The notes below the pieces were generated by a model that searched no databases, was not told where the DNA came from, and was given only the letters and a program-made list of their open reading frames with translations. The position numbers and the translations under genes are program-made. A stretch of DNA of 35,553 nt from Phycisphaerales bacterium (GTDB lineage: Bacteria > Planctomycetota > Phycisphaerae > UBA1845), in contig CP070691.1 of the NCBI GenBank assembly GCA_020353195.1, positions 2,481,175-2,516,727 on the forward strand, in the 5' to 3' direction. How positions within the stretch are numbered: the first letter of the stretch is position 1; each line of letters begins with the position of its first letter. Below, one piece after another: positions 14,030 through 22,649 of this stretch.

Positions 14030-15013
14030 ATGAATTGGGCAAGCAGGCGCTGGCGGGCGGACGAGTTGCGTGATTTGAAGGTGTTCGCCGGGAGTGCATC
14101 GCACGAGCTTACTCGGATGATCCGTCAGTACCTGGGGATCGGGGCGGGTGAGGTGGCGGTTACGCCGTTTCCCGATGGGGAGACGTTCCTCAAGCTTCAG
14201 GACGATGTGCGGGGGAAGGACTGTTTCATCGTGCAGTCGACCTGTCCCCCGGTGAACGACAACCTGATGGAGTTGTTGATCTTCATCGACAGCCTGCGTC
14301 GGGCGTCGGCGTCGCGGATCACGGCCGTGATCCCGTATTTCGGGTATGCGCGGCAGGACCGCAAATCGGAAGGGCGGACGCCGATCACCGCGAAGCTGGT
14401 TGCCAACTTGATCTGTGCGGCGGGGGCCAACCGCGTGCTGGCCATGAACCTGCATGCGGAGCAGATTCAGGGGTTCTTCGACATCCCGGTGGACCACCTG
14501 ACGGCGGTTCCGGTGGTGGCGGAGCATTTCGAGCAGCTGAACCTGCCGAATCCGGTGGTCGTGTCGCCGGACGTCGGGAACCTGAAGACGGCCAACCAGT
14601 ACACGGCTCGTCTGCATGGGGATATCGCGATCATCGACAAGCGTCGGCGGGACGGGGACAGTATCGAGGCCGTCAACATCATCGGGGACGTCGCCGGCAA
14701 GACGGTGTTGCTGTTCGACGACATGATCACGACGGCGGGGACGGTGTGCGGGGCGGCGCATCTGGTCCGCGAGCACGGTGCGAAGAAGGTGTACGTGGGG
14801 GCCACGCACGCGGTGCTGGCCGGTCCGGCGTGCAAACGGCTGAAGGAGGCCGGCTTCGAGCAGATCTGCGTGACCAACACGATTCCGCTGCGCGATTCGT
14901 GCCGCAGTGAGTTGGGGAACATCCAAGTGCTGTCGGTGGCGGATCTGTTTGGCGAAGCCATCCGGCGTATTCATCGGCATGAATCGGTCAGCGCGTTGTT
15001 TGACGAAGCATAG
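14030..15013 (+). CDS. prs: Ribose-phosphate diphosphokinase (PRPP synthetase)
   Basis: Makes PRPP from ribose 5-phosphate and ATP for nucleotide, His and Trp synthesis in the cytoplasm. The 327 residues match the usual length, with about 12 extra at the N-terminus. GAGGAG lies about 11 bases upstream of the ATG. Visible motifs are FPDGE (48-52), the ATP-site stretch YFGYARQDRKSEGRTPITAK (about 103-122), IIDKRR of the flexible catalytic loop (201-206) and the PRPP loop FDDMITTAGT (229-238). In most bacterial enzymes this loop reads DDMIDT; the third Asp (Asp224 in E. coli) is Thr234 here. The VSPDVGNLKTAN stretch also differs from the usual SPDxGG form. It heads the run prs-rplY-pth-rpsF. Confidence 0.95.
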   Translation: MNWASRRWRADELRDLKVFAGSASHELTRMIRQYLGIGAGEVAVTPFPDGETFLKLQDDVRGKDCFIVQSTCPPVNDNLMELLIFIDSLRRASASRITAVIPYFGYARQDRKSEGRTPITAKLVANLICAAGANRVLAMNLHAEQIQGFFDIPVDHLTAVPVVAEHFEQLNLPNPVVVSPDVGNLKTANQYTARLHGDIAIIDKRRRDGDSIEAVNIIGDVAGKTVLLFDDMITTAGTVCGAAHLVREHGAKKVYVGATHAVLAGPACKRLKEAGFEQICVTNTIPLRDSCRSELGNIQVLSVADLFGEAIRRIHRHESVSALFDEA

Positions 15014-15077
15014 GGAAGCCACGGAACCGGCGGACGTGCGGGGTGTCCGGCCTTTTGAAACGGAGACGACGAAAGCG

Positions 15078-15722
15078 ATGGAGCCCAAGATCCTGAAGGC
15101 GATTCCACGACCGAACCGGGGCACCCGTCACGCCCGCCGCGAACGGGCGGAGGGGCGGATCCCCGCGATCGTGTACGGGCACAACGAGGCCCCGGAGCCG
15201 ATCTCGCTGGTCGCGCATGACGTCGAGGTCGAGTTGGCGCACGGTGCCCGCGTGCTGACGCTCGACGTCGGGGGCGAGGAAGGGCAGTACCTGATCAAGG
15301 AGATCCAGCACGACTACCGCAGTCCGGTGCCGGTTCATCTGGACCTGATGCGGGTGGCGTTGGACGAGCGGGTGGTCGTGACCGTGCCGATCGAGCTTCG
15401 GGGAACTCCCAAGGGGGTGCTGGACGGCGGCGTGCTCGACCACTTGCTCAGCGAGGTGGAGGTTGAGTGTGTGGTGACGGACATCCCCGACGCGTTTCGG
15501 CCGCTCGTGACCGAACTGACCGTGGAGAAGTCCCTGACCGTGGCGGACCTGGAGGTGCCGCCGGGGGTCACGATCAACCACGATCCGGATGACAAGATCG
15601 CGATGATCCGGGTGCTGGCAGAGGTCCCCGAAGCCGAGCCGGTTGCGGCAGAAGAAGAGGCGGCCCAGCCCGAGGTGATCGGGCGGGTCAAGGAAGAAGA
15701 AGAGGAGAAGTCCGGAGAATAG
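15078..15722 (+). CDS. rplY: Ribosomal protein bL25, long CTC form
   Basis: bL25 binds 5S rRNA in the large ribosomal subunit. The ATG at 15078 gives 214 residues (MEPKILKAIPRPNRGT). The N-terminal domain (1-95) has the 5S-binding pattern TRHARRERAEGRIPAIVYG and ends in HLDLMRV. The TL5/CTC C-terminal beta domain (about 96-185) includes VVVTVPIELRGTPKGV and LDHLLSEVEVEC. The last 30 residues are a Glu-rich tail (EEEEEKSGE). In E. coli bL25 is only 94 residues; the long form is the CTC/TL5 type known from Thermus and many phyla. The gene lies 64 bp after prs and is followed by pth, an order common in bacteria. Confidence 0.95.
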   Translation: MEPKILKAIPRPNRGTRHARRERAEGRIPAIVYGHNEAPEPISLVAHDVEVELAHGARVLTLDVGGEEGQYLIKEIQHDYRSPVPVHLDLMRVALDERVVVTVPIELRGTPKGVLDGGVLDHLLSEVEVECVVTDIPDAFRPLVTELTVEKSLTVADLEVPPGVTINHDPDDKIAMIRVLAEVPEAEPVAAEEEAAQPEVIGRVKEEEEEKSGE

Positions 15723-15905
15723 AGCTGCGTTTCGAGGCCGGTGAGCAGGATCGGCGGACGGCGTCTGGCCGGGTTTCGAGTGTCGTTTTTTCGTGAGGAT
15801 GGTCATGGCACCCGACGGCGCGGTGGCGAGCCGCTGAGCACGTGTTGTCCGGCAGGGTCCTTTGCCGATTTCGAGACGTCTTGCCCGTGCTCCGGTTCCC
15901 GTGTG

Positions 15906-16493
15906 GTGAAGCTCATCGTCGGACTCGGCAACCCCGGTCAGCGGTATGAAGCCACGCGGCATAACGTCGGCTTTCGCGTGGTGGATGAGCTTTCCTTGCG
16001 GTGGGGAATTGACACGAGCCGGGAGCGGTTTCACGCGTGGGCGGGGTCGGGGTTGGTGGATCAGGAGCGCGTGCTTCTGCTCAAGCCGACGACGTTCATG
16101 AACCGCAGCGGGCAGGCGGTGCAGTCGGCGGGCCGTTTCCACCGGCTCGATCTGGAGAGCCTGCTGGTGGTCAGCGACGATTTTGCGTTGCCGCTGGGGC
16201 GGCTGCGTGTTCGCGCCCGTGGATCGGCGGGCAGTCACAACGGGCTGGCGGACATCGTGAGCCGGCTGGGAACGGAGGAATTCGCGCGCCTGCGGGTCGG
16301 GATCGGCGAGGTGATCGGCGATCCGGCCGGGTACGTGCTGGAGACGTTCTCGCAAGCGGAAGAGGCGATCGTGCGTCAGGTGGTGTCACGTGCCGCCGAC
16401 GCGGTGGAATGTTGGCTGACGAGCGGCGCGGAAGCGGCGATGAATCGGTTCAACGGGATGGCCGACGTCGTGGGTCCGGACCAGGCCGGGTAG
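15906..16493 (+). CDS. pth: Peptidyl-tRNA hydrolase
   Basis: Pth frees tRNA from peptidyl-tRNA that drops off the ribosome. Start codons GTG at 15903 and 15906 are both possible; 15906 gives the classic beginning MKLIVGLGNPG and 195 residues. The active-site residues are present: Asn9 in LGNPG, His19 in TRHNVGF, the Asp in VSDDFALPLGRLRV and the Asn in GSAGSHNGL. No strong ribosome site is seen, so the real start could be one of the two. The frame is open upstream for 55 codons, but that part lacks family pattern. The gene lies between rplY and rpsF, as in many genomes. Confidence 0.94.
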   Translation: MKLIVGLGNPGQRYEATRHNVGFRVVDELSLRWGIDTSRERFHAWAGSGLVDQERVLLLKPTTFMNRSGQAVQSAGRFHRLDLESLLVVSDDFALPLGRLRVRARGSAGSHNGLADIVSRLGTEEFARLRVGIGEVIGDPAGYVLETFSQAEEAIVRQVVSRAADAVECWLTSGAEAAMNRFNGMADVVGPDQAG

Positions 16494-16530
16494 GGCCGGC
16501 GCTCGCAAGCGGTCCTGGAGGTGTTGCACG

Positions 16531-17067
16531 TTGAAGAGACAATACGAAGGGATGTTTCTGTTTGACCCCGCGTTTGCCGGGGACTTCAAGAACGCCGAGG
16601 ACGAGGTCCGGCGCATCATGGAGCGGGCCGAGGCCGATCTGCTCATGTGCCGCCGGTGGGATGAGCGGAAGCTGGCTTACGAGATCCGTGGTCGCAAGCG
16701 CGGCGTGTATGTGCTGACGTACTTCAGCGCCGATCCGTCGAAGATCAAGCCGATGGAGCGGGACGCGCAGCTTTCGGAGCGGATCTTGCGGCTGCTGGTC
16801 CTGCGGGCGGACGGCGTTACGCAGGAGCGGATGGACTTTTTCGCCCCGCCGCCGAAGGAGGCGGAGCCGGAGCCGGAGCCGACTGCCGAGGCGCCGCCGG
16901 AGACGGAGCTGAAGGCGGAACCGTCGGAGGAGGTGACACCGGCACCCGAACCGGAGCCCGCGCTGCAAGAGCAGCCCGACGCGCAGGGCGAGCGAGAACC
17001 GAAGACCGTGATCGGTGCGGTGGAGGCCGACGACGACCCGTCCGCCGACACGGAGGCGAATATCTGA
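16531..17067 (+). CDS. rpsF: Ribosomal protein bS6 with long acidic tail
   Basis: bS6 pairs with bS18 on the platform of the small ribosomal subunit. The start is a TTG at 16531 with GGAGGTG 7 bases upstream, giving MKRQYEGMFLFDP and 178 residues. The normal S6 fold covers about 1-105: YEGMFLFDP, the central RRWDERKLAYEIRGRKRGVYVL (cited as WDERKLAYEIRGRKRG) and ILRLLVLRADG. From about 106 on there is a tail of about 70 residues made of Glu, Pro and Ala repeats such as EPEPEP. Typical S6 has 95-135 residues. The tail contains no hydrophobic pattern and should be disordered. It is followed after 36 bp by ssb; rpsR, normally nearby, is missing. Confidence 0.93.
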   Translation: MKRQYEGMFLFDPAFAGDFKNAEDEVRRIMERAEADLLMCRRWDERKLAYEIRGRKRGVYVLTYFSADPSKIKPMERDAQLSERILRLLVLRADGVTQERMDFFAPPPKEAEPEPEPTAEAPPETELKAEPSEEVTPAPEPEPALQEQPDAQGEREPKTVIGAVEADDDPSADTEANI

Positions 17068-17103
17068 CCCGACAGCAGTCCCGAATTGTGGGGGAAACGT
17101 GCG

Positions 17104-17556
17104 ATGGCAAACTTGAACCGCGTTATTCTGGCGGGGAACCTGACCCGCGATCCGCAACTGTCGTATACGCCGAACAACACGGCCGTCTGCAAGTTCGGCA
17201 TGGCGATCAGCCGGAACTGGACAGACCGAAACAGCGGCGAGAAGCGGGAGGAGACCTGCTTCGTTGATCTCACGGCGTTCGGGCGGCCAGGGGAGATCAT
17301 CAACCAGTACATGAGCAAGGGGCGGGGCCTTCTCGTCGAGGGGCGGCTGCAGTTCAGCCAGTGGACGAACCCGGAGGGGCAGAAGAGGAGCAAGCTGGAA
17401 GTTGTCGTTGAGAATTTCCAGTTTCTCGACCGTCGGGGCGGCGACGGGGCTTCCGACGGTCGGCCCGCGCAGGATGCGACCGCTGCTGCCGGCGAACGGG
17501 GCGCATGGTCGGACGACGCGCCGCCGCCGACGGCGGATTCCGACATTCCGTTTTAG
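17104..17556 (+). CDS. ssb: Single-stranded DNA-binding protein
   Basis: SSB coats single-stranded DNA and recruits replication and repair enzymes. The ATG at 17104 (MANLNRVILAGNLTRDPQL) gives 150 residues; GGGGGA lies about 9 bases upstream. The OB fold covers 1-110, with NNTAVCKFGMAISRNW, TCFVDLTAFGRPGEIINQY and the strand KGRGLLVEGRLQFSQW. A short Gly/Ala linker leads to the acidic tip DSDIPF, the canonical protein-docking peptide. The gene lies between rpsF and rplI, in the position common in many bacteria, and this suggests it is the main replicative SSB. A 324-bp gap follows before rplI. Confidence 0.95.
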   Translation: MANLNRVILAGNLTRDPQLSYTPNNTAVCKFGMAISRNWTDRNSGEKREETCFVDLTAFGRPGEIINQYMSKGRGLLVEGRLQFSQWTNPEGQKRSKLEVVVENFQFLDRRGGDGASDGRPAQDATAAAGERGAWSDDAPPPTADSDIPF

Positions 17557-17880
17557 AGGCGGGTATGCGGTTGCGGTGCGGTTTCTCCGGCGGGTCGGCG
17601 ACGGGGGGAGAGAACGCGCCCGACGTTTTTGATCAAGGCGGCAGATTTTCCGGGGCTGTGAAATGGGTGTGGTCGGGAGGGCATTCACAGTTTCGGGTCC
17701 GGCCCAGGTGCCGCAGCGATGGGATGTTTTCCGTGGTGCGTCCATGCTCCGTTCGCCGGCGCGTGAGGCGCGCCACAGAGTCGGGAGCCGGGCGCGCGCG
17801 TTTTTGGGCTTGCGATTGCGCCGGAGCGATTATCATGAGGGCTCGGGGCCGGTATCTCCGGCCCGGCATCGGAGTACGAG
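17557..17880 (+). other. 324-bp gap with weak promoter and leader hairpin before rplI
   Basis: No gene fits here; rpsR, often found at this place, is not present in any frame. TTGCGA (17810-17815) and TATCAT (17831-17836), spaced 15 bases, may be a weak promoter. GGGCCGG and CCGGCCC (17846-17864) form a perfect 7-bp hairpin 16 bases before rplI, possibly a translational control element. Confidence 0.45.
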
Positions 17881-18420
17881 ATGAAGCTGCTGCTCAAGAA
17901 GGACATTGCCAAGCTGGGGATTGTGGGTGACATCGTCGACGTGTCCCCGGGCTACGCCCGCAACTATCTGCTTCCGAACCAGCTGGCCACGGAGCCGACT
18001 GAAGCGAACGTCAAAGCCATCGCGAAGGAGCGGGCACTGGCGGAGGAACGGCGGCGCCAGGCGGTCGAGGCGCTCAAGGCGAAGGCGGAGACGTTGTCCA
18101 CGGTGGAGGTGACGATCGCCGCCGCCGCCACCGAGGAAGGGCACCTGTACGGTTCAGTGGGCCCGCGTGAGATTGCGGCTGCGCTATGCGAGCTCGGCCA
18201 TGACGTCGAGCCGTCGAAGGTCAAGCTGCCCGAGCCGATCAAGCGCCTGGACAACGTTTCGGTTCCGGTGGTCCTGGCGGAATCGATTGAGGCGATGGTG
18301 AAGGTCTGGGTGGTGCGCACCGGCGGCAGGGAAGGGGATGTGTTGGAGGGCGATTCGGTCGAGCGATCGGAGCAAGCTGACGGCACGGAGGCCCGCGCTG
18401 ATGACAACGGCGGCACATAG
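17881..18420 (+). CDS. rplI: Ribosomal protein bL9
   Basis: bL9 stabilises the base of the L1 stalk of the large subunit. The 179-residue protein starts at an ATG with GGAG 6 bases upstream. The N-terminal domain has the L9 signature GIVGDIVDVSPGYARNYLLP (residues about 13-32). A long connecting helix follows (about 40-75), then the C-terminal domain with LYGSVGPREIAAAL and KLPEPIKRL. Standard L9 has about 149 residues; the extra 30 at the C-terminus are acidic and polar without pattern. dnaB begins inside the last 20 bases, so the two are translationally coupled. Confidence 0.95.
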   Translation: MKLLLKKDIAKLGIVGDIVDVSPGYARNYLLPNQLATEPTEANVKAIAKERALAEERRRQAVEALKAKAETLSTVEVTIAAAATEEGHLYGSVGPREIAAALCELGHDVEPSKVKLPEPIKRLDNVSVPVVLAESIEAMVKVWVVRTGGREGDVLEGDSVERSEQADGTEARADDNGGT

Positions 18421-19825
18421 CAGTCCTGCGGTGCAGGAGGAACCGGTCCGGGTTCCGCCCCACGATCTCGAAGCCGAGCGGAGTCTGCTCGGGTCGATGA
18501 TGCTGAATCGCGACGCCATTGGGTGCGTGCTTTCGACCATCGCGCGGAACGAAAGCGCCTGGTTCTACCGTCCTGACCACCGCAAGCTGTTCGAGTTCCT
18601 GCTCGACATGTACGACGATGATCAGCCGATGGATCTGGTCGTCGTTCGCAACGAGCTTCAGCGTCGCAACCTGCTGGACGAGGTTGGGGGAGTTCCGTAC
18701 ATCATCCGTCTGGCGGAGAGCGTGGGCTCGTGGGTCAACGCGGAGTACTACGCGCGGATCGTCCGTGACAAGGGGTTGCTTCGTGACGTGATCCGCGCCG
18801 CCGGCCAGATTGCCGAAGACGCCTACGCTGAAGCCGAGAACACTGGAATCCTGCTGGACAAAGCCGAGCAGAGGCTCTTCGACGTCACCGAGCGGCGTGT
18901 GAGCGGACAGGCCGTCACCCTTTCCGATCTGGTTTGCCAGATCAACGAGCAGCTTCAGACCCGCGGTGATCAGTATCTGACGGGATTGCCGACCGGGTTC
19001 TACAAGCTGGACGAGCTGACCAGCGGGTTTCAGCCGGGTGATTTCATCGTGGTCGCGGGCCGCCCGTCGATGGGGAAGACGGCGTTCGGGCTGAGCGTTG
19101 CGGAGTACATGGCCGTCAACGATCACCGTCCGGTCGTGTTCTTTTCCATGGAGATGTCGAAGATGCAGGTCGGTCACCGTGTTTTGTGCAGCCGATCGCG
19201 TATCGATTCGCAGAAGGTGCGCCGGAACCGCCTCAACGACGAGGACGAGCGCCTGATCGCCGACACGTGTCACCAGTTGAAGGATGCGCCGCTGTACATC
19301 GACGATACGCCGGGGATGAGTATTCTGGAGTTGCGGGCGAAGGCTCGGCGGCTCAAGGTGCAGCATGACATCCAGGCCGTGTTTGTCGATTACCTTCAAC
19401 TGATGCATTGCCCCGGCATGGCGAAGGAAGGGCGCCAGCAGGAGATTTCGTTGATCAGCCGGGGTCTGAAGTCTCTGGGGCGTGAGTTGGACATCCCGAT
19501 CATCGCGATGGCCCAGCTCAACCGGGCGGTCGAGCAGCGTGAGGGGAACCGTCCCCGGATGAGCGATCTGCGGGAGTCCGGCGCGATCGAGCAGGATGCC
19601 GACCTGGTCCTGCTGCTCCATCGCGAGGAGTATTACCACAGTCCCGATCGTGTCGAGGAAGAGGTCAGAGGTAAGGCCGAGCTCATCGTGGCCAAGCAGC
19701 GTAACGGGCCGGTGGCCTCGATCAAGCTGGTCTTCGACAGGCACTGCACCCGGTTTGACAATCTATCGCCGGTTCCGGAGTCGGGATACATTCCGCCGAG
19801 CGGGCGGGACGACGCGCCGTTCTGA
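18401..19825 (+). CDS. dnaB: Replicative DNA helicase DnaB
   Basis: DnaB unwinds DNA ahead of the replication fork as a hexamer. The ATG at 18401 has GGAGG about 9 bases upstream, overlaps rplI by 20 bases and gives 474 residues. The N-terminal domain (about 20-125) begins PPHDLEAERSLLGSMML. The linker and RecA-type core follow, with Walker A GRPSMGKT (220-227), Walker B AVFVDYLQLM, the catalytic VVFFSMEMS region and the DNA-loop and arginine-finger motifs LRESGAIEQDADLV and KQRNGP. No intein interrupts the usual insertion site at Walker A. The order rplI-dnaB is common in bacteria. Length and motifs are standard. Confidence 0.97.
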   Translation: MTTAAHSSPAVQEEPVRVPPHDLEAERSLLGSMMLNRDAIGCVLSTIARNESAWFYRPDHRKLFEFLLDMYDDDQPMDLVVVRNELQRRNLLDEVGGVPYIIRLAESVGSWVNAEYYARIVRDKGLLRDVIRAAGQIAEDAYAEAENTGILLDKAEQRLFDVTERRVSGQAVTLSDLVCQINEQLQTRGDQYLTGLPTGFYKLDELTSGFQPGDFIVVAGRPSMGKTAFGLSVAEYMAVNDHRPVVFFSMEMSKMQVGHRVLCSRSRIDSQKVRRNRLNDEDERLIADTCHQLKDAPLYIDDTPGMSILELRAKARRLKVQHDIQAVFVDYLQLMHCPGMAKEGRQQEISLISRGLKSLGRELDIPIIAMAQLNRAVEQREGNRPRMSDLRESGAIEQDADLVLLLHREEYYHSPDRVEEEVRGKAELIVAKQRNGPVASIKLVFDRHCTRFDNLSPVPESGYIPPSGRDDAPF

Positions 19826-19959
19826 AGCGTCGAGGCGCCGCAGGATGGGAACGCCGGAAGCGGTAGCCTGCGGGCTGATTGGCCGGGGTGTGCGGGGGCG
19901 TGTCATCGCCCGGCCCGGCCGCCGCTCGGGCGTTGGGCCGGCGCGCCGTGATGGCCTTG

Positions 19960-19988
19960 TTGCCTTCGGCGCCGCGGGTCGCTATGAT
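19960..19988 (+). promoter_or_regulatory. Promoter of the bamA-lpx operon
   Basis: TTGCCT (19960-19965) is followed after 17 bases by TATGAT (19983-19988, five of six matches). Transcription would start near 19995 and leave a leader of about 80 bases before the bamA ATG. Confidence 0.55.
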
Positions 19989-20076
19989 GGCCGCCAATTG
20001 GCGCGGTGGACGCGGTCTTGTCACGTCACGTCCTGCCGCTGAGCGAGGGACATTTCAGAACCCGGGAAACGTAATC

Positions 20077-22401
20077 ATGCGTTTGTCGAAAGCAGCCGTC
20101 GGCCTGTTGTGGGTGTTCGTGCTTGTCGGAGATGCAGGTGGCCAGGCGCCCGCCGGGGAGGCATCGGAGCCGACCGTGTCGGCGGTGGAGTTCCCGGGGG
20201 CGCAGTACGTGAGTGAGACGACTCTTCGCGGCGTGGTGCGCACCGCGGTGGGCAGTCCGTTTGACCAGGCGGTAGCCGACGAAGACGTGGTCCGGTTGCT
20301 CAAGACCGGGAAGCTGCTGTCCGCCGTGGTCGAGACCGAGACCGGTCCCGACGGTGTCGTGGTCCGGTTTGTGGTGACCGAGCGCCCGGTGATTCAGGAG
20401 ATCCGATTCGCGGGCAACGTCGAGTTCAAAGAGAAGAAGCTGCTCGAAACGGTACCGGCGGCGGTGGGCGATCCGGTGGATTCCTTCGGCGTCCGCGAGG
20501 GGCGCGAAGCGATTCTGGCATTGTACCGCGAGAAGGGGTACGGCGAGGCGCGGGTGACAGTTGATGAGGCCTTGCTGAACGAGCAGGGCGTCTTGTTGTT
20601 CACGATCGAGGAGGGGCCTCGCATTCGGGTGCGCAAGATCCGCTTCGAGGGCAACGAGTCGATTGGTGACGCCAAGCTGAGAGGCGAGATCGAGACGCAG
20701 ACGTACCTCTGGATCTTTCGTGACGGCGTCTTCGACGCTGATCAGGTGGAGAGCGACGCTGCGGCGGTTCAGTCGTATTATCGCGACCAGGGTTTTGTGG
20801 ACGCGCGGGCGACCTATCGCGTCGAACGCAGCCTGGACGGCAAGGATCTGACCATCGTGTTCACGATCGTCGAGGGCGTCCGGTATGCGGTGGAGGCGGT
20901 CCGGTTCGAGGGCAACGCCGTGTTCACCGACGAGCAGTTGCTGGTCGATCTGTCCGTGCGTGTGGGCGGCCCGATTCTGCAGCACGAGCTTGACCGCGAC
21001 GTGAGGTCGATACGGACCCGGTACGGCGAGCTGGGGTACATCTACGCGGAGGTGCGGGCGGATCGTGTGTTTTCCGAGACGCCGGGCTTCGTGGTGGTCA
21101 CCATCCAGATCGACGAGGGCGAGCAGATTCGCGTGGGGCGGATCGTCATTCGGGGCAATGAGCGGACGCAGGACAAGGTGGTGCGGCGTCAGCTGCAACT
21201 GTTCCCCGGCGACCTGTTCAACCTGACCGAGGCCGGTGAAGCCGAGAAGCGCCTGGTGCAGACGCAGATTTTCAGCCAGGCCAGCGTCCGCCCGGTCGGG
21301 GACACGCCGGGCGTGCGCGACGTCATCGTGGACGTCGCGGAATCCGCCAAGGCCGGCGATTTCATCTTTGGTGTGGGCGTGACGAGTGACAGCGGTGTGG
21401 TCGGGTCCATCATGCTTGACATCAAGAATTTCGACCTGTTCGATTGGCCCCGCAGCTTCAGGGAGTTTGTCAAGCTCCGCTCGTTTCACGGGGCCGGGCA
21501 GCGCCTGAGAATCGAAGCCCAGCCCGGCACCGAGTTCAACCGGTTTCGCATCGATTTCGTCGAGCCGTTCCTGTTCGATCAGCCGGTTCAGTTCGGCACG
21601 AGCGCCTACTTTTTCGAGCGGGAGCGAGACTCGTATGACGAGCGCCGCATCGGCGGCAACGTGAGCTTCGGCAAGCGGCTGGATTGGGAGTTTCTCGAGG
21701 GTTGGTACGGTGAGGTTGCCTTCCGGGCGGAAAGCGTGAACATCGGTGGCGTGGAGCTGTTCGCCGCCCGTGACATTCAGGAGGACGAGGGCAGCAACTT
21801 CCTGACCAGCGTCAAGGGCTCGCTGGTGCGTGACCGCACGGACAGCCGGTTCGTTCCGACCCGCGGCGATCGTCTGAGTGTGGCGTACGAGCAGGTCGGC
21901 GCCCTGGGCGGCGATCACTTCTTCGGCAAGCTGACCGCCGGCTACGCCTGGCACAAGACGTTGTATACGGACGTCGAGGACCGCAAGTCCGTGCTGACGC
22001 TCCGGGCACGGGGCGGGGCGATTTTCGGTGAGGCCCCGGTCTTCGAACGGTTCTACGCCGGCGGGATCGGATCGCTACGGGGGTTCGAGTTCCGCGGGGT
22101 CAGCCCGCGGGACGGGCTGAGGGACGATCGCATCGGCGGGCATTACATGCTGTTGACCGGTGCGGAATACTCGTTCCCGCTGTACGCCGACGTCATTCGG
22201 GGGGTGCTCTTCACCGACCAGGGCACGGTGGAAGAGGACTTTGAGATCACGGGGTGGCGTGCGTCCGTCGGGTTCGGCGTTCGCATGCACGTGGATTTCT
22301 TCGGGCCGGTGCCGCTGGAGTTCGACTTTGCGGTTCCCGTCGTGTCCGAATCCGAGGACGACGAGCAGGTGTTCAGTTTCTTCATCGGCACCGTGTTCTA
22401 G
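20077..22401 (+). CDS. bamA: Outer membrane assembly protein BamA (Omp85)
   Basis: BamA inserts beta-barrel proteins into the outer membrane. The ATG at 20077 (MRLSKAAVGLLWVFVLVG) gives 774 residues with a Sec signal peptide (about 1-23). Five POTRA domains are visible: about 33-103, 104-181, 182-268, 269-349 and 350-425; the inner ones carry the pattern RFEGN or RIRGN-type (IRFEGNESI, VRFEGNAVF, IVIRGNERT). From about 430 the 16-stranded barrel follows, with the loop-6 motif GSLRGFEFRG, and the last residue is Phe (FFIGTVF), as required for barrel recognition. It is the first gene of an operon with skp and the lipid A genes, an arrangement also found in E. coli. It indicates a true outer membrane. 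Confidence 0.95.
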   Translation: MRLSKAAVGLLWVFVLVGDAGGQAPAGEASEPTVSAVEFPGAQYVSETTLRGVVRTAVGSPFDQAVADEDVVRLLKTGKLLSAVVETETGPDGVVVRFVVTERPVIQEIRFAGNVEFKEKKLLETVPAAVGDPVDSFGVREGREAILALYREKGYGEARVTVDEALLNEQGVLLFTIEEGPRIRVRKIRFEGNESIGDAKLRGEIETQTYLWIFRDGVFDADQVESDAAAVQSYYRDQGFVDARATYRVERSLDGKDLTIVFTIVEGVRYAVEAVRFEGNAVFTDEQLLVDLSVRVGGPILQHELDRDVRSIRTRYGELGYIYAEVRADRVFSETPGFVVVTIQIDEGEQIRVGRIVIRGNERTQDKVVRRQLQLFPGDLFNLTEAGEAEKRLVQTQIFSQASVRPVGDTPGVRDVIVDVAESAKAGDFIFGVGVTSDSGVVGSIMLDIKNFDLFDWPRSFREFVKLRSFHGAGQRLRIEAQPGTEFNRFRIDFVEPFLFDQPVQFGTSAYFFERERDSYDERRIGGNVSFGKRLDWEFLEGWYGEVAFRAESVNIGGVELFAARDIQEDEGSNFLTSVKGSLVRDRTDSRFVPTRGDRLSVAYEQVGALGGDHFFGKLTAGYAWHKTLYTDVEDRKSVLTLRARGGAIFGEAPVFERFYAGGIGSLRGFEFRGVSPRDGLRDDRIGGHYMLLTGAEYSFPLYADVIRGVLFTDQGTVEEDFEITGWRASVGFGVRMHVDFFGPVPLEFDFAVPVVSESEDDEQVFSFFIGTVF

Positions 22402-22432
22402 TGCCGTTTCCGGCTGCGTAGTCGCGCGTTTG

Positions 22433-22466
22433 GCCTGGCCGGGGGATCTTATCTCGGCGGCCAGGC
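22433..22466 (+). terminator. Hairpin between bamA and skp, possible attenuator
   Basis: GCCTGGCCG (22433-22441) and CGGCCAGGC (22458-22466) form a perfect 9-bp stem with a 16-base loop, 32 bases after bamA. No T-run follows, so it may trim or partly stop the transcript rather than end it. Confidence 0.35.
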
Positions 22467-22649
22467 GTACGGGGTGCGGATTCCGAATCCGGCGAGGCCC
22501 GGTTTTGTCACGCGGAAGCGTCGGTGCCGGTCGATCGTGGCGCGATCTTCCGGGGTTGCCCCGGGACAGACGATGGGGACAATGGTGGCCGCGGGACGGG
22601 CACGGTGGGGGGGCTGATTCAGCGCTTGGCAAGGAAAGGACGGTGATTC

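Noticed and set aside
18239-19744. 501-codon open frame antisense to dnaB
   Set aside because: Shadow of dnaB, without motif or ribosome site.
20026-21954. 642-codon open frame antisense to bamA
   Set aside because: It lies wholly against a gene with clear POTRA and barrel motifs and shows only His/Arg/Leu-rich sequence; such frames are common in GC-rich genes with biased third positions.
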